Counted from the stretch's first letter, positions 10,008 through 23,116 are shown. The stretch: DNA of 64,000 nucleotides from Ophiura sarsii (GCA_035610835.1 CM069452.1:11241109-11305108), one strand, 5' to 3'. Numbers and translations are program-made. Notes: generated from the sequence alone by a model not told the origin.

Positions 10008-11970
10008 GGGGCCCTCACATGTATCCGTGTGAGCTGGGCGGCCCCTTACCGTCTTATATATAGAAAACAACAGAGTCCAACACGGTGAACAATTAGCAAA
10101 AAATGTCATCAACGGCCGCATTGATTTTTTTTTGTCACCGGGTTCATACTGCTCTATACCGGGTCCTTATCGGCCTGGAACCGGGCTCATACCACATCCT
10201 CACCAGGTCCTCACCGGCCGAAACGCTTGGGTACCGACCGAACCGCCTTGATAACGTCATCAAACTGCCTTGTATAAGCTGAGCGCTCAAGCTCGCCGCT
10301 TCGCTCACATTCCGGGAATCTCTGTAAAATACATTTGTACTCACATGTATCCGTGTGTGAGCTGGCCGGCCCATTACCGTGTGACAAATTGGTGCAGACG
10401 GCGGCACACGGTGATGTCACACGGTCATGACGGTGGGCCGTTTCCCGTCCGTTGAACACGTTGCCGGGGACATTGCCGGCCATCCGCGCCCGGCAGGAAG
10501 TTTGAACATGCTCAAAACTCCTGTCGGGTGAGTAAAAGCGGCGGCAAACGGTGAGAGCCCGGTTTGAGGACGGTATAAAGACGGCACACCCGTTTCGCGC
10601 CCGTTCGCAGGGCGGTAATGTAAGGCGGCCACCTTACCGTCTAATAGAAAAACAACAGAGTCCAAACAATCACTAAAAAATGTCAACGGGCGCATTAATT
10701 TGTTGTTGTGGCCACCGGGTCCATAACGTTATATACAGGGTCTTTACCGGGTCCTCACCGGCCGTGTACCGGGCTCACCGTCCTCATACACTTCTAGCTT
10801 ACCGTTCTCACCGGGTGCATAACACCTCCTCACCGGGTCCTCGGTCCATACCGTTCTACACCGGGTCTCTCCCGGGTTCTCACCGGCCTTGTCCCGGGAT
10901 CACCGGCCTCATACAGTTCTAGCTTACCGTTCTCACCGTGTCCTCACCGTGTGCATACCACCTCCATACCGGTTCCTTACCGGTCGGAACGCTTGGGTAC
11001 CGGCCGAAACGTCTTGATTACATCATCAAACCGCCCTTTTCAAGCTGAGCGCTCAAGCTCGCCGCTTCATTTGCATTCCGGAATTCGTACGACCAACATC
11101 TATAATACTCTCTAAATGTAAGAGCTAAACCTCACTCTTTCAAGAGTGATTTCCACTCTTTTCAGAGTGATTTCCACTCTTTTCAGAGTGATTTCCACTC
11201 TTTTCAGAGTGATTTCCACTCTTTTCAGAGTGATTTCCACTCTTTTCAGAGTGATTTCCACTCTTTTCAGAGTGATTTCCACTCTTTTCAGAGTGATTTT
11301 CACTCTTTTCAGAGTGATTTTCACTCTTTTCAGAGTGATTTTCACTCTTTTCAGAGTGATTTTCACTCTTTTCAGAGTGATTTTCACTCTTTTCAGAGTG
11401 ATTTTCACTCTTTTCAGAGTGATTTTCACTCTTTTCAGAGTGATTTCCACTCTTTTTTAGAGTGATTTCCAATCTTTTCAGAGTGATTTTAACTCTTTTT
11501 AGAGTGAAAATCGCTCCAAAAAAAGAGCTGTCCCTCCTAGAGCTCTCGAAAGAGTGAGTTTTAGCTCTTTTACATTTAGAGAGTTGCAACATGCCTGCTG
11601 AGAGTCCGTTCCGCGAACGGTTACCAGGCTGCATGCGGCCATTCGCAGTCCGTCGCTAAGATGGTCGACGTCCACCACCGTCCATCACCGCCCTGCGAAT
11701 GGGCGCGAAACGGGTGCGAAACGGGTGCGAAACGGGTGCGAACGGGTGCGCCGTCCTTATACCGTCTTCATACCGGGCTCTCATCGTTCGCCGCCGCTTT
11801 TACTCACCCGTCAGGAGTTTTGAGCATGTTCAAAACTCCGGTGGCCGGCAAAGTCCCCTGAACGTGTTCAACGGACGGGAAACGGCCCACCGTCCGCACG
11901 GCCGCCGTCCGCACCCATTTTTCACACGGTAAGGGGCCGCTCAGCTCACACGGATACATGTGAGAGCCCC
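10008..11970. mobile_element. 2-kb foldback element, GC-rich, with ~45-bp terminal inverted repeats
   Basis: The left end GGGGCCCTCACATGTATCCG and the right end match as reverse complements over about 45 bases with two mismatches. Longer imperfect inner arms (about 10430-10640 against 11655-11885) continue the fold. A third copy of the terminal motif sits at 10337-10380. The interior is unusually GC-rich with many ACCGG/CCGTC words. A different element (11107-11584) is nested in its centre. Copy B near 52105 is an empty site. No transposase reading frame is present. Confidence 0.75.
11107..11584. mobile_element. Miniature element filled with a 21-bp satellite
   Basis: Its ends ACTCTCTAAATGTA and TACATTTAGAGAGT are inverted repeats. 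Between them about 17-18 copies of a 21-bp unit (GAGTGATTTCCACTCTTTTCA) run from 11140 to 11515. Each unit contains GAGTGA ... CACTC, so the array can fold repeatedly. A transition within the array from TTTCC to TTTTC units shows local expansion. A relative without the long array lies at 30475-30703. Confidence 0.85.
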
Positions 11971-12234
11971 ATAATAAATATACCTAGTTCTTGTGTTTTC
12001 GGTGATAGATCATCGTTACTCGGATTTCAAAGGCTATAAATTTGCCTCACACATATGTTGCTATTATTTTTGCAACACAAGATTGAAACTATTCTGGCCA
12101 CCGTCGTATGCGCTGTGATTATAAATAGGATTACGATCTTAAGAAATGTGTCAACAATGAGGTTGATGGTGACAGATCTTACGTTATTTGACCCCGTATT
12201 TGAACTTAGATCAAATCATATTTTGCCGGTTTAA
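11971..12234. other. Non-coding flank shared with copy B (part)
   Basis: The part from about 12085 aligns with 52725-52880 in copy B. In copy B a 0.5-kb minisatellite lies just before it. No gene is seen. Confidence 0.6.
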
Positions 12235-13984
12235 GGGGAAATTAGGGGTTGAGAGGTTTTATATTATGGATTTTGTTTTTTGGGCTGTAAATCACAGCTC
12301 AGAGTATTAGCTTAGCTTTCATTTGCTTCATAAATGAACAAAATCGGATATTCATCTGCAAAGTTATGACTAAATTTTGCGCGTCCAAGTCCGTCGCGAA
12401 GTCGAAGATTTCGTATATAAAGCATTTATTTAATTCTTATTTATTCTATTGTTTTAAGTATCTCATTTCTGGTCAAAAATGTCATATTTTATTTGATTAC
12501 TCCAATAATTAATGCATTTAGTGTTCTAAGATGCCTTAAATAAGTGAAAACATCATTTTTAAATCAAATGTAGTTAATTTGATACAAAAATATGACGATT
12601 AATTACCTTTAATGAGTATCAATTATTCGTATTTACTAATGACCCGACATTTGACTGACGATATCTCCGTAACTAATTTCGACCATTTTGCGGCCGTGCG
12701 CGCAGGATATCTGGAAAACCATTAGTGGCTAGGACCTTCAAATTTGGCCAGAATACTGTTAATAAGATAAGCTTTAAAGTAAACTAGAATGGAGACTCTA
12801 ACCCTATGAGAACATATTTGTTTACATCTCCGTAAAAATAATATATATGGTCACGCGTTAGGAACTCGCCTCCCAATAGGGTGGTGCTGTTACATTTTTT
12901 AGTTTCATGCTGTCATATTCCTCAGATATTTAAAAAAAAAATCTATCTCAACATTTTAAAGCCCTAATAACAAGCTATCTGCCTGCAAAATGGCATTGGT
13001 ATAGCTAATACAGAAGGGTAGATACACGTGTTTGAAGTTTGGGACCAGGGGTGGTGCTGGAAGGGGTACCGCCTGTACGAACTCATTTTAACAGATATTT
13101 AGTAGTCTTTAAGTATGTGGGTCAACACACTTGTCAACTATTTGTAACAACTAATTAATTATGGATAAGACCATGATCATCAGCATTCTTCCTATTCGCT
13201 ACACAGTCAACATGAATAATCAGCCTCAATTTACAAGATTTATAAAAATGACTATAACAGAAAAAGTTTTCAACCTATGATGGCAAAAGTATACAATTTT
13301 GGAAAGCTTGTAACTAGAGGAATTCAGAAATGTTGTTTATATCAGGAAAGGGTTCATCCTTAACAAATATTTCTGACAATTTAAAAAAATAAAATAAAAT
13401 AAGAATTGGAGATATTCACTAGCCGGAATAATTACCATACCGACGTAGTAACTTTGACAATTATATATCCTTTGATGGGTAATTTCATGAGGAATTCAAA
13501 TATGTAAAGTATATAATGATAGGTAGGTATACAAAATACATGGATCTCAAATTAAACATTAAAAAACTCTGATATTTTTCCGAACATTTTCGATCACACC
13601 ATTTTAGTCCTTGGTCGCACTATAATGGCAATGGCATATTTGGTTTCTTCATGCAATTTCCTTTTAAAAAAAGTATACTTTTACTACCTCAGTGGGTATA
13701 CAAGTAAATATAAACGTGTAAAGTTAAAATCATATCGCGAAAGCCAAAATCCGTGTGTAAACGTAACGCGAAAGAAGGCGAGCTTAAAACACATGACCAT
13801 ATGGAAAGGTTTTAGGCAGTTTTTACGTTTAAAACATTCTCCACACTATAGTCCGGGGCGTAAACCCCAATTTTGACCATAACCCAAATTTACCGTCCAC
13901 ACAAAATGTTTTGATTGTTTTTATATCTTTGAACCCTGTAGATTCAGAAATTGCGTGATGCCATCTCTGAAACCTTGAGCAATT
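12235..13984. other. No gene seen; contains a repeat shared with the right edge
   Basis: AT-rich non-coding DNA absent from copy B at the matching point. About 12843-13243 matches 63493-64000 in the same orientation. Short frames here show no protein family. Confidence 0.6.
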
Positions 13985-14380
13985 TTTATAATCCAAGATG
14001 GCCGCCGACTATACAAAATGGCCGCCGTGACATTCAATTCAATCATACATCTTTCTAGGCTTTATAAGAGATTCCTACATGACTAAAACAACGGTTTTAG
14101 TAACTATATGCCAATATCATGTGTCAAGGATAATAAATGTTGCATTTTTGAATTTCCAAAATGGCCGCCATATAAACAAAATGGCCGCCAAATAGAAAAA
14201 AATAGCAGCATTTTTAGTATAAATGTACCTAAATAGCTTTGTTTTGTCTTTAAACTAGCTAGCAACATGTTTTTGCTTGACATGTCAAGTCCTAAAATAC
14301 TGACAAGTATGTATTTGAATGTGTACAAAATATATTGTAGGTATTTGGTAAATATCAAATACAAGATGGCCGCCGAAATA
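13985..14380. repeat. Cluster of AAGATGGCCGCC / AAATGGCCGCC motifs
   Basis: At least five ATGGCCGCC words occur at 13996, 14020, 14160, 14180 and 14367, in a setting like the arms at 1767-1970 and 6140-6340. A further one is at 15171. The core resembles the known YY1 binding word (ATGGCNGC). Probably a diverged relative of the inverted-repeat arms. Confidence 0.5.
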
Positions 14381-15295
14381 GGGCAAATAAATTGTACGTG
14401 TACACGGTTATGTTTACAATGCTCCAGGTCAGAGCACACAAAAAAAACTACTGAATAATACATTGGGATTTCTTTTGTATTGATTGTCACGCTGAGTGCA
14501 CACTGACCTTACGTAACGGTAAATTTGATTGGATTGAAAATTAAACGTTTCTTTGTTTCTCTCTGTCCGACAAAAATGTCCAGCCAATCATAGGAATTTT
14601 AAGATATAAACCGGCAGGAATACATTTGAAGGAGTTTGCCACTTTCTACATGGTCAAAGGTCATTTATTAAAGAATGGGAGGGTCGTGAAGTAGGCATAT
14701 CCGTGTGCACAGTGTGTTAACTATGACTTTATGCTACGGTTGTACCTAGAATTTTGGGATGACGGAGTGAAATTATCTACTTGTGCACGCTCGTCCGACG
14801 AGATAATACCATCGATTTCTTTGAATTTTTAATATGTTATTAAAGGATATAAGATAAGCATGCAACGTTGTACTTAAATTGAGATTAAACCGTATTCATT
14901 CAGCAACCATTTTTGTGCAGAAATACGAAATTGTCCAATAGCCAAATACATGCATTTTCGTGCATAGAGCAAATGAGACCACTTTGCCACTGGTCAACAC
15001 AAAATCAAATACTTTCCCTAGTTAATAGTGTCCAATTGCTTAGATCCAACTTTATTCCATAGCCTTATCAATCAGCTTTCATTTGCTCTTTGTCCCAAAT
15101 ACTCTACGATAAATAGTTTTTGAGATATCTTGCGCGCAAGGTGTCCTCGTAGTAAAAAGGATGATCCAAGATGGCCGCCGTTTCCATGGCACCGGGTCAC
15201 ATGACCGACCAAGTAGTGATATATTTTCAACCTACAACACTTTAGGTTTAAGTACATACCCAATAAACATTAACAGTACCTATAATATTTGATAA
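14381..15295. other. No gene seen
   Basis: AT-rich sequence without a recognisable gene or repeat except one ATGGCCGCC word near 15171. Confidence 0.5.
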
Positions 15296-16160
15296 AAATT
15301 GAGTGCACAGAACAGACCAGTCGTCATGCCAACCAGATAACAGACGTATACACTCCAAGCTGAAATGATCTTTATTATATGGACGAGACGCGTTAACGAA
15401 TAATATGGATTGGACTGTATCTATAGTTGACCCGGATAGTTGAAATGTCTCCAAGGAGGTTTTATGACACACCTGATTTAACAGCAGAGCTACGCAAACG
15501 CAAAAGAAATAATTTGAGTCATAAGAAATCGATGCGGAGTACGTGGTTTCATTGAAACAATCTGTAGTCGATGATGAGATCCCTTGAGATGTCCTGTGGC
15601 TCATCGATTTCCATTATCATTTTATCTAATCTAATCAGAAATAAGCGTTGATTTGAAAACTGACGGGTGTAATAAGATAGTTTTATCATCGGCAAATCTT
15701 GACAACGGACCGGCTATTCCATTTGAAGGGCATATTATCAAATTTAATCAATCAATTCAAAGACTAAATCTGCAAGAATTCCGATATATGTCCTCAAACA
15801 CTACCTCGGAGAAACAAAATCTGTCTACATCAGCAGTGAAATTACAAAGTCAATCTAACATATCAAACCCTATGAATGGTTGTTGGTAACCTTCCTACAT
15901 GGCATAGAAATTGGTTAATATGTGTAAAAATCTTCCATTTGATGAAATGGATAAAATATAACTGGACCTCAAGTTAATTGAGGTCAAATTATGCCCGATC
16001 ATGGTCAATTTAGTTGGCGATATTGAGTTTGATGTGGCGGCAACCCACTACTGTGATTTCCCTAATGCGAATACATTTCCTAATTCTAAAGGCAAATCTT
16101 GATTAATAGCTAAAAGCATAATAATGTCAGTATTCCTGGTAAACTTTCATCACAATCTTG
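15296..16160. other. Duplicated flank with decayed short reading frame
   Basis: It aligns with 52880-53770. On the - strand, 15604-15248 is open for 118 codons in copy A. In copy B the same stretch has indels and an early stop, so coding is doubtful. No family is recognised. Confidence 0.5.
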
Positions 16161-16163
16161 ACA

Positions 16164-16530
16164 TTGAACCCGTACACACTAGCAAAAAGCACTTAGTTTG
16201 TTGAAGCGCTAATGAAGATTAACTAATGAACATAATGAAGGTGCATACGGTAGGTTCTTTCAACGAAGACATGTTAATTCGATGAAGCAAATGTGTAATG
16301 TGTACGCTCGCTTCATCGAATGAAGGGAGTCATGCGGAACGAAGGACTTACAAGGAGTCAACTTCTGCTATCGCGTGGCGCCCAGGCCTTAATTCGATCT
16401 TTGTTAATATTAATTAATGTGTACGCATCTCGATCTTCTTTAGTTCATGGTTAGTTGTAATGTGTATGCTCTCTTAATTAATTAATGAAGATCAACTAAT
16501 CTCCATTGAATGAAGCGATTTTGTAGCGTG
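16164..16530. mobile_element. Miniature element with CCCGTACAC ends
   Basis: The left end (ACCCGTACACACTAGCAAAAA) and the right end (GTAGCGTGTACGGGGT) are inverted relatives. Several TTCATCGAATGAAG-type palindromes lie inside. A copy at the same duplicated position in B (from about 55107) means the insertion is older than the duplication. In B it is itself interrupted by a foldback element. Confidence 0.6.
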
Positions 16531-18290
16531 TACGGGGTCATTTTCAGATTTGACAAAATCCTTTTACTTTTTCATTTTAGACCGGATATTTACGTCGATT
16601 CTTATTTGCATATTATTGATAACAGGTGCACCATCATCAGATTCAAACAAACAAGATTTGGCCAATGAAAAAAACATGTTCTATGGGACCGACCGACCCC
16701 ATTTTCGAATTTGCAATTTTAAACAAGTTTTTAAAATGTTTTTAAATTGTTTGAACATGTTGAAAATAGGGAAAATGTTCGAACACTTTAGACAATTTTG
16801 AAAAATTGGCAAAATTTACAAACAGATTAAAAGAATTATTATTTGAAAAACCTTCCCTCCCGACCATCCGTACCAGAGAATTCCATCCGCCCGTACGGTT
16901 TTTCGATATAATATCATGAATATCTTGGTGAATATACAATGCTGACGTTGATTCAAGCTATTTCAGCGATTTCAATAGGAAAGTTCTAATACTTGACCAA
17001 AATCAGTGCCCAAGGCCATTTTCTACAGCGAGAGACTCTTCGTACTTTTAAATACCTATCATTAGGCCTATACCAGTTTTATGATACCTGACAACAGTGC
17101 CTATGGATATATTCTGTATTCTACACATCTCAGATATATAACAGTTTCCAAAGTTAACACATTTCTAGACGTATGCAAATCATTGAAATATTATATTTTT
17201 TCTAAGCTTACTCAGCTACTTTCAATCTTCTGTTACGTATTCATACATACTGAGTGCTCTATTATGAATTATAAATAACGCAATACAAATATTTCTCTAA
17301 TCTTTTGAAATTATATTACAATACTGATATAAGTAGATAAGTGAATGTGTCTCTACTATTTTCATTGTTGAATTATTTTAAAGAGGTATCCCTACTTTAC
17401 CATGTTTACCTTGCTATAGAATCTCACGGCACAGTGCGAATAATGAGGTACAATATACTTATGATTATAAGTATGTTCTTGAGACATTGGGCAAATGGAA
17501 GTAAAGGTAGTTCATATTATTTCACAAAACATATTACAGTAGTTAATTCCTCTTTCGAGTATCTCTCTTCAGTCAGACCGAAAATGAATACAAACATAGG
17601 CTTTTAAGATAATTGTTTTTAAATGACAAATTTCGTTACAGTAATTGGTGTACAAGGGTTTATGATCAATTAGTAAGGTTTTTGAATTAAACGAGTGAGT
17701 GTTTTCAAAGCAATACTCATGCATGTAATTTTGTTTTGAGTGTAAACATGAATACGCTGATCCTGACTAGTAAAGTCAATGTATGTTTACCAGATGACTT
17801 TGCAATACAATGAATGATTGAATATAGATAAAGTGTGACAGATATACATGATTGATGGGTTTCCTGGTTTTGACCATGGTGAGCTTATTATACATGTCAG
17901 GTCCAACTAATGGCTAGGATTGCACCATCAATTCCGATAAAATGCGGGATTTTTTAATTTTTGCCAAATATTTATAATTGTTGACGCGGTCATCTGTAAC
18001 CTCGGCATAGTGCTCGGGATCAGAGACTTTAAAGTTGTATTGTATTTCCTGGTATTAAAGACGCGACGTATGATGTGACGCTTTGAAGATGGTTTTCATG
18101 ACAATGTTTTGCTGCATTTACGCCTGATTTTCCTCATTATGCGTATATGTGTCCTTTGAAACTAATACTTGAGTGGGTGAAGGGATAACCTGAACACAAT
18201 CGCACCCAGACGGAATATCGAGTAAGAGACATGGTCATCATAAATCATCATAAAACAATCATAAATAAATTAAAAACCCAACAAAAATTG
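16531..18290. other. No gene seen
   Basis: AT-rich sequence. Short open frames (for example 16550-16801 and 17341-17607) show no domain, splice context or codon pattern that supports a gene. Confidence 0.5.
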
Positions 18291-18299
18291 AGAAATAAA

Positions 18300-18390
18300 A
18301 TCCGCGACATTGTGCAGAGCCGAAGGATCGAACCCCGGACCTCCCGTTCTTCAAGCGAACGCTTTACCATCTGCGCTATCAAGGGAAACT
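18300..18390 (-). repeat. tRNA-like SINE head
   Basis: On the - strand there is an A-box-like TAGCGCAGATGGTAAAGCG, a possible anticodon stem CGTTC/GAACG, and a B-box GGTTCGATCC. The two acceptor arms do not pair. An AT-rich tail follows to the left. A tRNA-derived SINE fits better than a functional tRNA gene. Confidence 0.55.
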
Positions 18391-19503
18391 AGTTATATTC
18401 GTGAGATTCAAAATTTTATTGTCAAGTGCCAATTTTGATCACTACATTTGAGCTTCGAATGATGCGGCAAAAATCGTCTTAAACACTATTACTATTTCAA
18501 ACACGAAGGATATCAAACAACTCATTATAATGTGCCACTGTATAGATGGATTTTTAACGACGTTGTAAAATAAGGGATTTACGGACGTTTGCATCTAAAA
18601 TTGGCTACCATTTCGTTGGTGACTGAATATATTGATTCGATAAAACAGTATGAACATGATGAATGCTTCATTTTAGGTTAGTTAGATGTATGCTTCATTT
18701 TAGGTTAGTGGGTAAACGATCACCTCTCTCCTTTTGTATATATTTCGTCCTAAATAAGTGTTAGTTATTTATGAATAGGTAATCGAATAAATTTGAATTT
18801 TTCGTGTTTACGTTATGACGCCCTCGTACCTAATAATTTGGGGTCAAATCGTCGACTAATAGCCTAAACGAGCCAGACATTATCTAAAACGTCATACTCG
18901 CAGCCTTTTGATTCGTTTGTTATCCCTTGTAAGTAGGCAGACCAATTGTTATCTGATCGAATGTATCAATGCATGCGGGCACGAGTATGATGAGTGGAAC
19001 CGCAAAGTAAATCTTATGTGCATCCGAGAGCTTATTAAGCAAATAAATTACAGAAAAAGTTGTTTCAACACGAAATGAACCTTTTATTGAGATGGTTATT
19101 TTTAGCGTCTTTCCAGTATCTTGTTATTCCGAAAATATCATAAGTTCCCTTTCCTTACACCGTGGGAATATGCTATGACTGACAACGCCAATGATAATGC
19201 AATAAAGGAACATTGAACATATTAAATGACATTTTTTGGGAACGCACGCTTTCAGTCCTTGTAGGCAACCAATGGATGACATTATATAGGTATGGTATAA
19301 CGGGAAGTTTGATAAAGCCTATTCCAGTGGAAAACAGCAAAAAAACCTCTTGAATTTGGCTCATAAATGCCACTAGAATTGCACGATATCGTGCGTTGCG
19401 CGTACTACCGCGTAGTCATACCATGATAAGCGGATCGCGTGCATGCTTGCGCACTTGGCACACGCACTCTTACACATGGCGCATACGCTACACGGGAAAT
19501 GGT
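18391..19503. other. No gene seen
   Basis: Non-coding sequence. There is a tandem doublet around 18660-18710 (ATGCTTCATTTTAGGTTAG) and no protein family. Confidence 0.5.
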
Positions 19504-19822
19504 TATAGACCATTTCAAATCCGAAAATATACGATCGGTTCCGAATGGTTCCGATTAGCCGAGTGTTTTGACACCCAGTTCCATGACTTGTCAGCTCGCG
19601 AGTCATGAAAATCCCCGGACATGGTCGACGCCATTGTTGATAAAAACAAAATCATATCGTTCCACGTTTTACTTTTCGTGGGTGTACGCGTGTATGTAAA
19701 CATAGCAAATCACTAGGTGGACAACTAATGCTATGAATGCGATCAACTGTTTCGAAGAACGCACTACGCACCTAGTCATGTGACCTGTTTTTCCGAAGAT
19801 TTGAGATTTGAAATAGTCTATA
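19504..19822. mobile_element. Miniature element with TATAGAC ends
   Basis: TATAGACCATTTCAAATC at the left is matched by GATTTGAAATAGTCTATA at the right, one mismatch over 18 bases. The short frames inside are not supported as genes. Confidence 0.6.
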
Positions 19823-20860
19823 GGCCTGTAATGTTAGGGGTATGTAGTATCATGTCAGCTGGGGGTAAAACCACGGGAAATGATTTAGGATAGGCCTGGG
19901 GATATAGTGATGTGGTACAAGTAGCGTTTTTGGGGGTTAATAAAGCAACCTGATTTCTTTACTTTAAGTTGGCATGCCAAACAATCCAAGGGACCAAGGG
20001 TTGATGAAGTAGCCAAGGAAAATGGTTTAGGAGGGTTATGATTATACATCAATCTATGCGCTTCTTGGGTTAAACGTAATGCACCGCGAAATCAAAACAG
20101 TTAAATTGCTTTGAAAAGAGGGACATAATGGATGTTGCCAACTCCCTTCACTCTTGTTCCTCCCTTGCAAAGCATTGTAAAGATCATCTATGCATCATTA
20201 TCTGAAATAATCCTCAAATAGTTTTCCAAGTAATACATTAGGATTGACTTATCACTATAGCGGGCAAAGGTACATACTTTCTTTTTTATATCCTATTTTT
20301 TCTAAAATCTTGGACTTTTCGGCCCGCTTTTTGGCTATTAAAATGTTTTCAAACATTGTTTATTAAGACATGTTACTCACAGCAGGATGGATAATACCCA
20401 AAGTTTAGTCATTTGCCATTTAAGATTGACTTTTTCGTGTCGCGTGCAAAGGTACACACTTTCTTTCGACCAAACCTTATTTTGTTTCGAATTTGAAAAT
20501 TAAACAACATAAAATTAACATTTTCAAAAATACGTTGTTTTATTTATTTTTGACAAATCGATAATTCATCGACATTTTCACGAATATTTTGAAGAAAAAA
20601 AAGGAACCAAAACCGGCCGATCAACCGACACTGAGGTAGATTCAGGGTAGAACAGTTTTTGTCGACGCCTTAAGCAGGTAGATGAAACCATGGAATCAAC
20701 ACTCGGTGACCTCATATGGTTTACTGTGTATTACCTGGAATCCAAACTCTCTTGCAAATGGTGAGACCTTGGGTGTCAACTCGGTTCTGCCTGTCATGCT
20801 TACAGAATCATCTTTAGCCTTTATACCTAACATTAGTGCTCGGTTATCCTAGTGCCCACG
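19823..20860. other. No gene seen; one diverged internal doublet
   Basis: A phrase containing GCAAAGGTACA ... CACTTTC occurs twice, near 20266 and 20445. Nothing else is recognised. Confidence 0.4.
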
Positions 20861-20867
20861 GTAACAC

Positions 20868-20940
20868 AGCATATGTGGTCCAATGGGAAATGCTTCGCCC
20901 CGATAGCGAGAGGGACGGGGTTCGAAACCGTAGATTATAA
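20868..20940 (+). repeat. Possible tRNA-like SINE fragment
   Basis: TGGTCCAATGGGAAATGC resembles an A-box region and GGGGTTCGAAACC a B-box at suitable spacing. It is weak and lacks a paired acceptor stem. Confidence 0.35.
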
Positions 20941-21297
20941 GGTATTTGCTAAATTCATTCACGCCAGTTCATCTGAGTCTTTATATTATTTATAGAATAA
21001 TACTTAAAAATTCAGAGGTATAGACCTTCCGGAATATTATCGCTACTCTGAGTTTCATGGACAATCCCATACGGTCATGTTGTCCAATCTTCATGCGAAT
21101 AGATGTTTTTGTGATCGCAGTTCCAGCACACATATGATAATGCGAAAACACAATCAATGGTGTTTTTGATCAGCGATCAGAGTAACATTATATTCCCGAA
21201 GTGGTCAATACACATCAAAAGATAATCAGAGAGTGCTCAACTGATAAATCATGAGCGTAATAACTATTATTGACAACCATTTCTGGTTAGACTAGAC

Positions 21298-21883
21298 CAA
21301 GCATGTGCAACCTTTTCTACCACGCGGGCCTCATTGTGACTTTGAGATCCATTCACGGGCCGCAGTGAATGTCAAACATTCCAAAACATATCCGGATACC
21401 CGCTTCTCTTCGCCATTTTAACCAGGGATTTTAACACGCAATCACAAGTTTGTTTTGATGAAAGAAATGCGCGCATGGAGCGCAAACATTTTCGACTTTA
21501 CACTTATTTTGGCTATGATATTGAGGTACATTTCTGCTTTAAACAAATTTCTACCAAAATATAATCCATTTGGAGTACACATGCGCGCGTAGCGCGCGAA
21601 ACAATTAGGTCTGTGCACTTTTGATCATCATAATTCCATGATTCCTCTTGTCAAATTAACCGACAGTGCCAATCTCAACCGACACGACAGTCAATATTGG
21701 GGGAAATTGGCCCTTCGCCCCCCCCCCCCCCCTGGCCACGCCACTGCGTCATCCTACTAATTATAAGGGAGGACACCGCTAAATCAATTCGCCATTAGTG
21801 TAACCTAGGGAGTTCCGGTTAAAACGGGCCGCATCAATGGAAATGTTGGGATTGCTTCGCAGGCCGCAGGTTGCACACGCTTG
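21298..21883. mobile_element. hAT-type miniature element with perfect 8-bp target duplication
   Basis: The ends CAAGCATGTGCAACC and GGTTGCACACGCTTG are inverted repeats. They are flanked by identical GACTAGAC octamers at 21290-21297 and 21884-21891. An 8-bp duplication and a GTGCAACC-like end are typical of hAT transposons. The middle (about 21430-21746) is a different repeat, with a poly-C tract and CTGGCCACGCCACTG end, shared with 62614-62945. No transposase is present. Confidence 0.85.
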
Positions 21884-21916
21884 GACTAGACATTTGAATA
21901 GAGTGCTCAATACCAT

Positions 21917-21956
21917 AAACGGTAGAGCTTATACATTTTTATAAGCTCTACCGTTT
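21917..21956. repeat. Perfect 17-bp hairpin
   Basis: AAACGGTAGAGCTTATA is followed after six bases by its exact reverse complement. It is not preceded by a gene, so there is no reason to call it a terminator. Confidence 0.7.
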
Positions 21957-23116
21957 ACCGTATTAAGTCATCATTCTTTATTCCATAATTCCCAATTGCC
22001 TTCCCCCCATACAACCATTGGTTGTCATTTATTTTCAAATGAAACAATTTGGGAAAAGTGTACTTTAGGTCCCAGATACTGGTATACCAGTTAACATACA
22101 AATTACCAGTATCGCTCGATATCGCTCATGTGTTTCAGTATCGAACGGTACTGGAAAGTGACAGGTTCGAGCGTTATCATCTACAATAACCATCCTTCGC
22201 ATAAGGAATTACGGGTTCAAGCTTCCATAACTAATGAGACGTCGGTGCTGACATTGAAAAAATAAGTGCTGATGTGAGGCACTTTAAGACCGATTTTTCG
22301 TGCTTGTTCACACCAAAGATATTCAAATTAGGGGATACGTTTTATACATGTGCGCCAACTCATTGAAAGATAATGAATAATTTAGCCCTGTCATGTAACA
22401 ACTCATGGGCAGTTCCAAGCAAAACAGGACATTTCAAAATAATTGAAAAAGGCTGTAAATTTACAATTTAAAGTACTACCATCACATATTTAGTATCAAA
22501 TGAAAGATATTTTCAAGCTCTTTCAAATGAGCTATTTTTCTTTTTAATTGATATACATTAAGTATGATTTTTTTGTGAAAAAACCTGATTTTTTTCTTCA
22601 GAAAAATGCCCATTTGTAGCACCTTCTCTGACCCCTTCTTATGCTTTTATATAAGTTTTGTTGGTTTAAGTTGCTAACTTACCGCTTAAATTTTCATAAA
22701 TTTACACTTTTGCCATGATTTTGTTTTTTCTTATGTATTTTATTATGAATTTTGCGTCGTGGACAAAACGTCATTCCGTAACGCTCTCATTTGTCGGTCT
22801 TTACGTCATATTTCAAAAAACATTTAACCAATTTTAACCAGGAAGTTGTCATTTTGTAGGTAAAGGTATACAGAATCACCCAAAAGTCAATAAAACGTGA
22901 TACATTTCTAAATATCACAAAGTTTTATCAATGTCTAAATGACTAGAAAAATAATGTCCATTTTGTGTCATTCCGTAACGGCAATTATAAAAATCAATAT
23001 TTCATTAATTAAAAATCTGATGGTCAAATGTTGTACCATATCTGAAAGTGTTTAGTAGTTACTATTAAAATATATTATTAGTTTGGTGAGAAGTAATAAA
23101 CTTTTCAAGATATTAT
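21957..23116. other. No gene seen
   Basis: AT-rich non-coding DNA. The phrase GTCATTCCGTAACG occurs twice (about 22769 and 22968). Nothing else is recognised. Confidence 0.5.

Noticed and set aside
11112..11634. Long repetitive open frames on both strands (heptad-like HSEKSEN and STLFRVI peptides)
   Set aside because: The 21-bp unit is a multiple of three and lacks stops in several frames on both strands, so the open frames follow from the satellite and not from a gene.
15248..15604. 118-codon frame on the - strand as a gene
   Set aside because: The duplicated copy at 52880-53170 has indels and an early stop in the same frame, and no family or splice context is recognisable.
18300..18390. 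Functional tRNA gene
   Set aside because: A- and B-box words are present but the acceptor arms do not pair and position 33 is not T, so a SINE head fits better.
21917..21956. Transcription terminator
   Set aside because: A perfect hairpin in intergenic eukaryotic DNA with no gene ending nearby.
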